From contig JAHJSJ010000141.1 of NCBI GenBank assembly GCA_018830415.1, positions 1-6,823 on the forward strand: a stretch of DNA of 6,823 bases, in the 5' to 3' direction. The notes under the pieces are model-generated. The model saw only the letters and a program-made list of their open reading frames with translations, was not told where the DNA came from and did no database searches. A program made the position numbers and the translations under genes. The DNA comes from Alphaproteobacteria bacterium (GTDB lineage: Bacteria > Pseudomonadota > Alphaproteobacteria > Sphingomonadales > Sphingomonadaceae). This document shows positions 1 through 6,823 of this stretch, piece by piece (position 1 is the stretch's first letter; every line of letters starts with the position of its first letter).

Positions 1-339
1 GATTTCGCGCTCGCGCGGCTGACAGGCGTGGTCGAAAAGCTGCTGATCTATCCTGAACGTATGCAGAAGAACCTCGATAGCATGGGCGGGCTTGTCCATT
101 CGCAGCGGGTGCTGCTGGCGCTGACGCAGGCCGGGGTGAGCCGCGAGGATGCCTATGCGCTGGTGCAGCGTAACGCGATGAAAGTGTGGGAATCGGACGG
201 AAAGTTATCGCTGCTCGATCTGCTCAAGGCTGACAGCCAAGTGACGGCGGCGCTTTCGCCGGAAGCTCTGGAGGATAAATTCGACCTCGCCTACCACTTC
301 GCTCAGGTCGACACGATCTTCGCGCGGGTGTTCGGGTAA
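1..339 (+). CDS. purB: Adenylosuccinate lyase, C-terminal part (5' end outside window)
   Basis: PurB splits SAICAR to AICAR plus fumarate and adenylosuccinate to AMP plus fumarate, in cytoplasmic purine synthesis. The reading frame is open from base 1 and ends at TAA 337-339, giving 112 visible residues. They match the helical C-terminal domain of bacterial PurB: a YPERMQKNLDSMGGLVHSQR stretch, then REDAYALVQRNAMKVWE, then an LSPEALEDKFDLAYH stretch close to the protein end. These resemble the Bacillus-type enzyme as I remember it. The catalytic signature loop lies upstream, outside the window. The GTG at 28 is internal and not the true start, because homology extends upstream of it. The next gene begins 76 nt after the stop, so purB could be the end of its own transcription unit. 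Confidence 0.95.
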   Translation, partial: DFALARLTGVVEKLLIYPERMQKNLDSMGGLVHSQRVLLALTQAGVSREDAYALVQRNAMKVWESDGKLSLLDLLKADSQVTAALSPEALEDKFDLAYHFAQVDTIFARVFG

Positions 340-399
340 AATCGGCGATGCTGGACTCGGGAGCCAAATCGCCTAGGCTTGGCCAATCAATGGGCCATC

Positions 400-407
400 G
401 GGAGAGG
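400..407 (+). promoter_or_regulatory. Shine-Dalgarno site of the lapA-like gene
   Basis: The purine-rich GGGAGAGG lies 8 nt before the GTG at 416. It supports that GTG as the start of the membrane protein, since no in-frame ATG with a comparable site precedes it. The rest of the 340-415 gap contains no convincing promoter hexamers. Confidence 0.6.
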
Positions 408-415
408 CGTGCCTC

Positions 416-802
416 GTGAAAATCCTTCGCACCATCATCTGGATTCTGGCGGCTTTGGGCTTCCTGATCTTTGCGATCTACAACTGGCGGCCGGTCGAAT
501 TGACGCTGTGGCAGAACCTTGTGATGGAAACCAAGGTGCCGGTGCTTGCGCTGCTGGCGTTTGCGGCGGGGTTCGTGCCGCTGTGGGCCTATCACCTGAG
601 CGTGAAATGGGCGCTGAACCGCAGGGTGCGGGCGCTGGAAAATTCGCTCAGGAACATGGCGCTGGCGCGGCAGGCCGAAACGGCGGTATCAAACGCGGCG
701 CCAATCGTGGACAGCCCTGTGGGTAAGTCAGGGACAAAAGCGGGAGAACCCGCCGACCCGTTCAACCCGTCAAACCCCGGCAGCGCGGGGGACGGCAAGT
801 GA
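416..802 (+). CDS. LapA-domain (DUF1049) small inner-membrane protein
   Basis: This 128-residue protein has the LapA/DUF1049 layout. A first hydrophobic segment covers about residues 3-24 (ILRTIIWILAALGFLIFAIY), followed by a short polar loop with NWRPVELTLW. A second hydrophobic segment covers about 41-63 and is followed by a charged, probably helical stretch (about 64-90, with RRVRALENSLR). The tail from about 95 is rich in Pro, Gly, Ser and Ala and probably disordered. E. coli LapA is linked to lipopolysaccharide assembly; a role in this organism is not shown by the sequence. The start is GTG, supported by GGGAGAGG 8 nt upstream. The stop TGA overlaps the GTG start of pyrF by 4 nt, so the two are probably translationally coupled. 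A DUF1049 gene just upstream of trpF is, from memory, common in alphaproteobacteria. The tail is the part most likely to vary between relatives. Confidence 0.85.
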   Translation: MKILRTIIWILAALGFLIFAIYNWRPVELTLWQNLVMETKVPVLALLAFAAGFVPLWAYHLSVKWALNRRVRALENSLRNMALARQAETAVSNAAPIVDSPVGKSGTKAGEPADPFNPSNPGSAGDGK

Positions 803-1473
803 GCAATCCGATCTTCCTCGCGCTCGACATTCCGCAGCTGGAACCAGCCAAGGCGCTGCTATCCAAGGTCAAGGCGCATATTGGCGGGGTCAAGCTGGGA
901 CTGGAATTTTTCTGCGCACATGGCAGCCACGGGGTGCACGAAATTGCGCATATGGGCCTGCCGATCTTCCTCGATCTGAAGTTCCACGACATCCCCAACA
1001 CCGTCGCTGCGGCGATGCAGGCGATCCATGTCTATCAGCCCGCGATTGTCACCGTCCACGCCAGCGGCGGACGCGCGATGATGGAGGACGCCAAGGCGGC
1101 GGCGGCTGATGGCTGCAAGGTGGTGGCGGTCACGATGCTCACGAGCCTTGATACCAATGATCTGACCGCCACCGGAGTTTATGGCAGCGCCGAAACGCAG
1201 GTGATGCGGCTGGCCGAACTCGCCCATGCCGCCGGATTGGACGGCGTGGTGTGTTCGGGACAGGAAGTCGGCATGGTCAGCAAGGCGTGGCGCGATGGCT
1301 ATTTCGTCGTCCCCGGCCTGCGCCCCAACGGCGGTGGCACCGGCGATCAGAAACGCGTTGTCACCCCCCGCGCCGCGCGCGACAACGGCGCGAGCGTGCT
1401 AGTGATCGGCCGCCCGATCAGCCGCGCGGAAGACCCGGTAGAAGCTGCGCGCGCGATCGAGGCGACGCTTTAG
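799..1473 (+). CDS. pyrF: Orotidine 5'-phosphate decarboxylase
   Basis: PyrF decarboxylates OMP to UMP, the last step of de novo pyrimidine synthesis, as a cytoplasmic TIM-barrel dimer. The 224-residue product carries the family signature DLKFHDIPNTV, with the expected catalytic D59, K61 and D64. It also has the VHASGG strand, the VPGLRP segment followed by GDQKR, and the phosphate-binding VIGRP near residues 202-206. Length is normal for the bacterial group I enzyme. The GTG start overlaps the TGA of the lapA-like gene and has GGGGGA 6 nt upstream (787-792). The next gene, trpF, begins 12 nt after the TAG stop. No truncation or missing key residue is seen. Confidence 0.97.
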   Translation: MSNPIFLALDIPQLEPAKALLSKVKAHIGGVKLGLEFFCAHGSHGVHEIAHMGLPIFLDLKFHDIPNTVAAAMQAIHVYQPAIVTVHASGGRAMMEDAKAAAADGCKVVAVTMLTSLDTNDLTATGVYGSAETQVMRLAELAHAAGLDGVVCSGQEVGMVSKAWRDGYFVVPGLRPNGGGTGDQKRVVTPRAARDNGASVLVIGRPISRAEDPVEAARAIEATL

Positions 1474-1485
1474 CGGCGATTGCTT

Positions 1486-2121
1486 ATGCCCACTGCGATC
1501 AAGATCTGCGGGGTTTCCACGAGCGATTCGCTCAGCGCCTGCATCGCCGCGCGCGCCGATTGGTGCGGGCTGAACTTCTATGCTCCTTCCCCGCGTTACG
1601 TTACCGGCGCGCAGGCTGCCCGGTTGGCCGAGGTATCGGGCACCGCGATCCGCCGTGCGGGCGTGTTTGTCGATTCCGATGATGCGGCAATCGCTGACGC
1701 GGTGGCAGCCGGAAGGCTCGATGCGATCCAGCTGCACGGCGATGAAACGCCCGAACGCGCAGCCGCCGTGCGGGCGCGGTTCGGCTTGCCCGTTTGGAAA
1801 GTGCTGTGCGTGGCGAGCGCCGATGATATCGCACGCGCTGATCGCTATGCCGGGACGGCGGATTTCATCCTGTTCGACGCCAAGACGCCCAAGGGCGCGA
1901 TGCCGGGCGGCATGGGGTTGGTGTTCGATTGGTCACTGCTTCGCCAGTATAAGGGCGCGCTGCCATGGGGCCTTGCAGGCGGGCTGACCCCGGTCAATGT
2001 TGCCGAGGCGGTGCGGCTGACCGGCGCGCCGCTAGTGGATACATCGTCCGGCGTAGAAAGCGCACCCGGCATCAAGGACGTGGACAGAATCGCCGCCTTC
2101 TGCAAAGCGGCACGGCTATGA
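1486..2121 (+). CDS. trpF: Phosphoribosylanthranilate isomerase
   Basis: TrpF converts N-(5-phosphoribosyl)anthranilate to CdRP, the third step of tryptophan synthesis, by an Amadori rearrangement. The 211-residue TIM barrel opens with IKICGV, whose C8 is the expected general base. The other expected catalytic residue is D131 in FILFDAKTPKG. Also present are the SPRYV segment, the QLHGDE motif, and the C-terminal phosphate-binding segments GLAGGLTP and VDTSSGVES. I chose ATG 1486 because the product then begins MPTAIKICG, as is usual for the family; an in-frame TTG at 1480 would add two residues. No strong ribosome binding site is visible, so translation may rely on coupling to pyrF 12 nt upstream. 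The TGA stop overlaps the trpB ATG (ATGA, 2118-2121). Confidence 0.96.
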   Translation: MPTAIKICGVSTSDSLSACIAARADWCGLNFYAPSPRYVTGAQAARLAEVSGTAIRRAGVFVDSDDAAIADAVAAGRLDAIQLHGDETPERAAAVRARFGLPVWKVLCVASADDIARADRYAGTADFILFDAKTPKGAMPGGMGLVFDWSLLRQYKGALPWGLAGGLTPVNVAEAVRLTGAPLVDTSSGVESAPGIKDVDRIAAFCKAARL

Positions 2122-3332
2122 ACACGCACCCCAATTCCTTCCGCACCCAGCCCGATGATCGCGGCCATTTCGGCCAGTTTGGCGGGCGCTATGTCGCTGA
2201 AACGCTGATGCCGCTGGTGCTCGATCTGGAGCGCGAATACAGGAAGGCGCAGGCCGACCCGGCGTTTGCCGCCGAGTTCGACGACTTGCTGGAACATTAC
2301 GTCGGCCGCCCCAGCCCGCTCTACTTCGCGCCGCGCCTCACCGAAGAGCTCGGCGGCGCGCAGGTGTGGTTCAAGCGCGACGAGCTCAATCACACCGGCG
2401 CGCACAAGATCAACAATTGCATCGGGCAGATCCTGCTGGCGATGCGGATGGGCAAGACCCGGATCATCGCGGAAACCGGCGCGGGCCAGCACGGGGTCGC
2501 CACCGCCACGGTCTGCGCGCGGTTCGGCCTGCCTTGCGTGATCTACATGGGCGCCGAGGACGTCGCGCGGCAATCGCCCAACGTGTTCCGCATGAAGCTT
2601 TTGGGCGCTGAGGTGATCCCCGTCACCAGCGGCGGAGCGACGCTGAAGGACGCAATGAACGAAGGGCTGCGCGACTGGGTCGCGAACGTCCACGACACCT
2701 TCTACATCATCGGAACGGCGGCTGGCCCGCACCCCTATCCAGAGATGGTGCGCAACTTCCAGAGCGTGATCGGCACAGAAGCGCGCGCGCAGATGCTTTC
2801 CCGCACCGGCCGCCTGCCCGATCTGCTGGTCGCCTGCATCGGCGGCGGATCGAACGCGCTGGGACTGTTCCACCCGTTCCTCGATGATGCGGATGTGAAG
2901 ATGCTTGGCGTCGAAGCGGCGGGGCATGGCTTGGATGGCGATCAACACGCCGCGAGCCTGCTCGGCGGATCGCCCGGCGTGCTCCACGGCAACCGCACCT
3001 ATCTTTTGCAGGACGAAGACGGCCAGATCACCGAAGGCCACTCGATCAGCGCGGGGCTGGATTACCCCGGAATCGGCCCCGAACACGCGTGGCTGAAGGA
3101 ATCGGGCCGCGTCGATTATACCGCCGTCACCGATGACGAGGCGCTGGAAGGCTTCCAGCTGCTCTGCCGCACCGAGGGGATCATTCCTGCGCTGGAGCCA
3201 TCGCACGCGATTGCGGCGGTGGCGAAGGTCGCGCCGACGATGCCCAAGGACAGCATCGTGCTGATGAATCTGTGCGGGCGCGGCGACAAGGATATTTTCA
3301 CCGTGGCGGAAAAGCTGGGGGTGGAACTGTGA
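2118..3332 (+). CDS. trpB: Tryptophan synthase beta subunit
   Basis: TrpB is the PLP-dependent subunit that joins indole and L-serine to give L-tryptophan, working with TrpA in an alpha2-beta2 complex with an indole tunnel. The 404-residue product is of normal length for the TrpB1 type. Landmarks in order: GHFGQFGGRYVAETL near the N-terminus; KRDELNHTGAHKINN, with the PLP lysine at K97; AETGAGQHG, with catalytic E119; and the phosphate-binding GGGSNA at 242-247. Further on are the GLDYPGIGPEHA segment, the EGIIPALEPSHA segment and LCGRGDKD near the C-terminus. The ATG overlaps the trpF stop by 4 nt, indicating coupled translation. Unusually for a trpBA pair, trpA does not follow closely: 115 nt, mostly a palindromic repeat, separate them. 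Confidence 0.98.
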   Translation: MNTHPNSFRTQPDDRGHFGQFGGRYVAETLMPLVLDLEREYRKAQADPAFAAEFDDLLEHYVGRPSPLYFAPRLTEELGGAQVWFKRDELNHTGAHKINNCIGQILLAMRMGKTRIIAETGAGQHGVATATVCARFGLPCVIYMGAEDVARQSPNVFRMKLLGAEVIPVTSGGATLKDAMNEGLRDWVANVHDTFYIIGTAAGPHPYPEMVRNFQSVIGTEARAQMLSRTGRLPDLLVACIGGGSNALGLFHPFLDDADVKMLGVEAAGHGLDGDQHAASLLGGSPGVLHGNRTYLLQDEDGQITEGHSISAGLDYPGIGPEHAWLKESGRVDYTAVTDDEALEGFQLLCRTEGIIPALEPSHAIAAVAKVAPTMPKDSIVLMNLCGRGDKDIFTVAEKLGVEL

Positions 3333-3343
3333 CCCCTTTCCCT

Positions 3344-3428
3344 CGTCATTGCGAGGAGCCGAAAGCGACGCGGCAATCCAGAGCTTGCGCGCGCCGCTCT
3401 GGATTGCTTCGCTACGCTCGCAAAGACG
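3344..3428. repeat. Palindromic repeat element, copy 1 (trpB-trpA gap)
   Basis: This 85-bp imperfect palindrome begins 11 nt after the trpB stop and ends 19 nt before the trpA ATG. The outer arms are CGTCATTGCGAG (3344-3355) and CTCGCAAAGACG (3417-3428), which pair at 11 of 12 positions. The inner arms are GCAATCCAGAGC (3373-3384) and GCTCTGGATTGC (3396-3407), a perfect 12-bp match around an 11-nt loop. The left arm is 41 nt and the right arm 33 nt, so the element has a direction. Similar GTCATTGCGAG elements are, from memory, dispersed in many copies in some bacterial genomes and give rise to spurious CEERSDAAIQ-like peptides. No T-run follows the hairpin, so it is not a classical terminator. 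It may be a non-autonomous MITE- or REP-like element. Confidence 0.9.
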
Positions 3429-3447
3429 GTGTTGCGGGGTGCATTCA

Positions 3448-4230
3448 ATGACCAACCGCCTCTCAACCACCTTCGCCGCCCCCCGCCCCTCGCTCGTCTG
3501 CTTCATCACCGCAGGCGATGGCGACACGGCGGCCAATCTCGATGCGCTGGTGGAAGCCGGGGCGGATGTGATCGAATTGGGGATGCCGTTCACCGATCCG
3601 ATGGCTGATGGCCCCGCGATTCAGGCCGCCAATCTGCGCAGCCTTGGCGCGGGCACGACCACGGCGGACGTGCTGCGCTACGCCTCCGAGTTCCGCGCGC
3701 GCCACCCAAATGTGCCGCTGGTGCTGATGGGCTACGCCAACCCGATGGTGCGGCGCGGGCCGGAGTGGTTCGCCGAAGCCGCCGCAGCCGCTGGCGTGGA
3801 CGGAGTGATCTGCGTCGACATTCCGCCTGAGGAAGACGACGCGCTCGGCCCGGCCTTGCGCGTCAAGGGCATCGCCCCGATCCGCCTCGCCACACCCACC
3901 ACCGACGCCGCGCGCCTGCCGCAGGTGCTCGCGGGCAGCGAGGGCTTCCTCTATTACGTCTCGGTCGCCGGGATTACGGGGAAGCAGCAGGCGGTGCAGG
4001 CCAGCATTGAAGAAGCTGTGGCGCGGCTCAAGCAATCGACTGATCTGCCGATTGCGGTCGGCTTTGGCGTGCGCACACCTGAACAGGCTGCTGCCATCGC
4101 CAGGGTAGCGGACGGCGTGGTCGTCGGCTCGGCCTTGGTGGAAATCTGCGGCGAATATGGTGCGGATGCCCCCCAGCACCTCAAGACCCTCACGGCTGCG
4201 CTCGCCGAGGCCGTTCACAAGGCCCGTTAA
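3448..4230 (+). CDS. trpA: Tryptophan synthase alpha subunit
   Basis: TrpA cleaves indole-3-glycerol phosphate to indole and glyceraldehyde 3-phosphate and passes indole to TrpB. The 260-residue product is a normal-length TIM barrel. IELGMPFTDPMADGPAIQ holds the expected catalytic pair E43 and D54 (E. coli E49 and D60). The flexible loop reads YVSVAGITGKQ, and the phosphate-binding segments are VGFGVRTPEQA (from 204) and GSA (227-229). The ATG at 3448 gives the usual N-terminus and has GGGGT at 3436-3440 as a weak ribosome binding site. The frame is also open upstream through the repeat to a TTG at 3349, but those 33 residues are repeat-derived and unlike TrpA. The gene is flanked on both sides by the same palindromic element in opposite orientations, and its TAA lies 3 nt before copy 2. 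Confidence 0.97.
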   Translation: MTNRLSTTFAAPRPSLVCFITAGDGDTAANLDALVEAGADVIELGMPFTDPMADGPAIQAANLRSLGAGTTTADVLRYASEFRARHPNVPLVLMGYANPMVRRGPEWFAEAAAAAGVDGVICVDIPPEEDDALGPALRVKGIAPIRLATPTTDAARLPQVLAGSEGFLYYVSVAGITGKQQAVQASIEEAVARLKQSTDLPIAVGFGVRTPEQAAAIARVADGVVVGSALVEICGEYGADAPQHLKTLTAALAEAVHKAR

Positions 4231-4233
4231 TGT

Positions 4234-4317
4234 CGTCATTGCGAGCACAGCGTGGCAATCCAGAGCATCACGCAAGCCGCTCTGGATTGCTGCGTCGCTT
4301 CGCTCCTCGCAATGACG
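4234..4317. repeat. Palindromic repeat element, copy 2 (trpA-accD gap)
   Basis: This 84-bp palindrome begins 3 nt after the trpA stop and ends 24 nt before the accD start. The outer arms CGTCATTGCGAG (4234-4245) and CTCGCAATGACG (4306-4317) are perfectly complementary. The inner arms GCAATCCAGAGC (4255-4266) and GCTCTGGATTGC (4279-4290) are too, around a 12-nt loop. Here the left arm is the 33-nt one and the right arm is 39 nt. The right arm read in reverse complement, with its GAGGAGCGAAGCGACGC middle, matches the long left arm of copy 1, so the two copies are inverted relative to each other. The hairpin is followed by GGGGAAAA rather than a T-run, so intrinsic termination is unlikely. Confidence 0.92.
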
Positions 4318-4330
4318 GGGAAAATACAAT

Positions 4331-4335
4331 AAGGA
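4331..4335 (+). promoter_or_regulatory. Shine-Dalgarno site of accD
   Basis: AAGGA lies 6 nt before the accD ATG. An in-frame TAA (4330-4332) just upstream excludes any longer accD start. accD therefore has its own good initiation site, independent of the repeat-filled gap behind trpA. Confidence 0.75.
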
Positions 4336-4341
4336 CTTTGC

Positions 4342-5193
4342 ATGAACTGGTTCACCCGCGTCCGCAATTCACTGGGCTTCTCGTCCGGGAAGAAAGCCAC
4401 AGAGAAGGATCTGTGGATCAAATGCCCGTCGTGTCAGGAAATGCTGTTCGTGGCCGAATATGAAGGCAACCTCAGCGTCTGCCCGAAATGCGAACATCAC
4501 GGGCGGATCGGGGCCGATGCGCGGCTTGCGCTGCTGCTCGATCCGGGGTTCGAGGTGCTGCCGCTGCCCAAGGTCACCGAAGACCCGCTGGGCTTCAAGG
4601 ATACCAAGAAATACACCGACAGGCTGAAGGCCGCGCGCGCCGCCAACCCGCATGACGATGCCTTTGTCGTCGGTTCGGGCACCATCGACACCCACCCCGC
4701 CGTCGTCGGGGTGCAGGATTTCAGCTTCATGGGCGGCTCGATGGGCATGGCCGTGGGGCAGGCCTTTTGCGAAGGCGCGCAAAAAGCGCTCGATCGCGGG
4801 TGCGCCTATATCGTCGTGACCGCAGCAGGCGGCGCGCGGATGCAGGAGGGGATCCTGTCCCTGATGCAGATGCCGCGCGCAACGGTTATGACGCGGCGGC
4901 TGAAACAGGCGGGCCTGCCTTATATCGTGGTGCTGACCGACCCCACCACCGGCGGCGTGACCGCAAGCTACGCGATGCTCGGCGACATCCACATTGCCGA
5001 ACCCGGCGCGTTGATCGGCTTCGCAGGCCAGCGCGTGATCCAGGACACGATCCGCGAACAGCTGCCAGAAGGCTTCCAGCGCGCCGAATATCTTCACAAG
5101 CACGGCATGGTCGACATGGTCGTGCCCCGCCGCGAACTGAAGGCGATGCTGGGGCAGGTGCTGGATTATCTGCAGCCGGTGAAGGCGGCTTGA
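4342..5193 (+). CDS. accD: Acetyl-CoA carboxylase carboxyltransferase beta subunit
   Basis: AccD pairs with AccA to form the carboxyltransferase that moves CO2 from biotin-AccB to acetyl-CoA, giving malonyl-CoA for fatty acid synthesis. The 283-residue product starts MNWFTRVRNSLGF and has the N-terminal four-cysteine zinc ribbon: C28, C31, C47 and C50 in CPSC...CPKC. The crotonase-like carboxyltransferase core follows, with VTAAGGARMQEG (glycines 163-164) and LTDPTTGGVTASYAMLGD (glycines 204-205), the segments expected to form the oxyanion holes. IAEPGALIGFAGQRVI and a C-terminal HGMVDMVV segment complete the family pattern. Length is slightly below E. coli AccD (about 304) and normal for alphaproteobacteria. 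The start has AAGGA 6 nt upstream. folC follows after 12 nt in the same frame. Confidence 0.97.
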   Translation: MNWFTRVRNSLGFSSGKKATEKDLWIKCPSCQEMLFVAEYEGNLSVCPKCEHHGRIGADARLALLLDPGFEVLPLPKVTEDPLGFKDTKKYTDRLKAARAANPHDDAFVVGSGTIDTHPAVVGVQDFSFMGGSMGMAVGQAFCEGAQKALDRGCAYIVVTAAGGARMQEGILSLMQMPRATVMTRRLKQAGLPYIVVLTDPTTGGVTASYAMLGDIHIAEPGALIGFAGQRVIQDTIREQLPEGFQRAEYLHKHGMVDMVVPRRELKAMLGQVLDYLQPVKAA

Positions 5194-5205
5194 CCCGCGC
5201 GCCCG

Positions 5206-6450
<1,245 letters not shown>

Positions 6451-6475
6451 GCGCTACTCTGCGGGAGTAACGCGC
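6451..6475 (+). terminator. Possible folC transcription terminator hairpin
   Basis: Directly after the folC stop, GCGC plus TACTC (6451-6459) can pair with GAGTA (6465-6469) and GCGC (6472-6475), leaving a two-base bulge and a 5-nt loop. GGTTT follows, only a weak T-run. The stem lies within the last codons and stop of the opposing permease gene. It could end the folC transcript, but the poor U-tract makes this uncertain. Confidence 0.3.
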
Positions 6476-6823
6476 GGTTTCGCGTTGACCGCTTCGGGCG
6501 GGGCGCTGCTCTCACCGTCACCGGTCTGGCGCACGCTCTCCACCACGAAGCCCTTGCGCCACAGCATCCACAACAGCAGCATCCCCGGCGCGGCAATCAC
6601 GACCGTAAAGATCCAGAAACCCACCCAGCCGAGGTTTTCGGCGAGATAGCCCGAAGGCGTCGCCAACCATGTTCGTCCCACCGCTGCAAAGCTGGACAGC
6701 AGCGCAAACTGGGTTGCCGTGTAAGCGAGGTTCGACAAGCCCGAAAGATAGGTCACGAACACCGTCAGCCCGATCCCGCTGGTCAGGTTTTCAGTCCCCA
6801 CCGCGATGGCCAGCATCAACGGC
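6454..6823 (-). CDS. ampG: AmpG-type muropeptide permease, C-terminal part (5' end outside window)
   Basis: The minus-strand frame is open from the window edge to TAG at 6454-6456, giving 122 residues of the C-terminal end of a membrane transporter. The stretch ENLTSGIGLTVFVTYLSGL, then SNLAYTATQFALLSS, closely resembles the late transmembrane part of AmpG/PAT-family MFS permeases, where a similar ENFSGG...FSATQFALLSAL pattern occurs. Hydrophobic segments cover about visible residues 17-30, 38-59 and 67-88, and a polar cytoplasmic tail rich in Glu, Pro and Ala ends the protein. AmpG imports GlcNAc-anhydroMurNAc peptides for cell-wall recycling. Another PAT-family substrate is possible because only the end is visible. 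The ATG at 6814-6816 and TTG at 6817-6819 are internal, not starts. Confidence 0.8.
   Translation of the reverse strand, partial: PLMLAIAVGTENLTSGIGLTVFVTYLSGLSNLAYTATQFALLSSFAAVGRTWLATPSGYLAENLGWVGFWIFTVVIAAPGMLLLWMLWRKGFVVESVRQTGDGESSAPPEAVNAKPRVTPAE

Noticed and set aside
340..415. Possible purB terminator or trp-type leader in the purB-lapA gap (GGCGAT 344-349 with ATCGCC 368-373; palindrome TTGGCCAA 379-386)
   Set aside because: The stem is only 6 bp across an 18-nt loop without a T-run. The palindrome is short enough to occur by chance, and no Trp-rich leader peptide is present.
1845..3593. Long minus-strand open frame (582 codons) opposite trpF, trpB and the start of trpA
   Set aside because: It is antisense to well-supported genes, looks low-complexity and rich in Arg, Ala, His and Gln, and reads through the repeat (giving a CERSEAIQ-like peptide). 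Long antisense frames are expected in GC-rich DNA.
3344..4317. The palindromic repeats read as intrinsic terminators or as a CRISPR array
   Set aside because: Neither hairpin is followed by a T-run on either strand. There are only two copies, in opposite orientation and separated by a whole gene, so they do not form an array.
4325..4330. TACAAT resembling a -10 promoter box just before accD
   Set aside because: No -35 box is seen at the right spacing (GCTCCT or nearby), and a start about 7 nt downstream would remove the accD ribosome binding site.
4230..4463. Small plus-strand open frame starting at ATG that overlaps the trpA stop (TAATG)
   Set aside because: Its first part is a translation of repeat copy 2 and the rest reads accD out of frame. 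There is no independent coding support.

Overview
This is a conserved chromosomal biosynthesis region from a GC-rich alphaproteobacterium. The gene order trpF-trpB-trpA-accD-folC with a small LapA/DUF1049 membrane protein upstream, the G/C-rich third codon positions, and the GTCATTGCGAG-type palindromic elements fit Sphingomonadales, perhaps the Erythrobacteraceae. That placement is inferred from recognition, not from a search.

Layout: (1) 1-339, the C-terminal end of adenylosuccinate lyase (purB), cut by the window edge. (2) 416-2121, a tight group lapA-like/pyrF/trpF. The lapA-like stop overlaps the pyrF GTG start (GTGA), and trpF starts 12 nt after pyrF. (3) 2118-3332, trpB, overlapping the trpF stop by 4 nt (ATGA). 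(4) 3448-4230, trpA, separated from trpB and from accD by one copy each of an ~85-bp imperfect palindrome (3344-3428 and 4234-4317). The two copies lie in opposite orientations. (5) 4342-5193, accD, and 5206-6450, folC, in the same reading frame with one stop codon and four sense codons between them. (6) 6454-6823 on the minus strand, the C-terminal end of an AmpG-type MFS permease, convergent with folC with only 3 bp between the stop codons.

All genes from 416 to 6450 are on the plus strand and closely spaced, so they are probably one operon or a few overlapping transcription units. They serve UMP synthesis (PyrF), the last steps of tryptophan synthesis (TrpF, TrpB, TrpA), the first committed step of fatty acid synthesis (AccD) and folate polyglutamylation (FolC). 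The earlier tryptophan genes (trpE, trpG, trpD, trpC) are not in the window, and no trp leader peptide or attenuator is visible.

The genes are ordinary housekeeping genes with intact motifs. I see no new defence, mobile or regulatory system. The part most worth a second look is the pair of oppositely oriented palindromic repeats flanking trpA. Lesser points are the in-frame accD/folC junction and a possible folC terminator hairpin embedded in the 3' end of the convergent permease gene.
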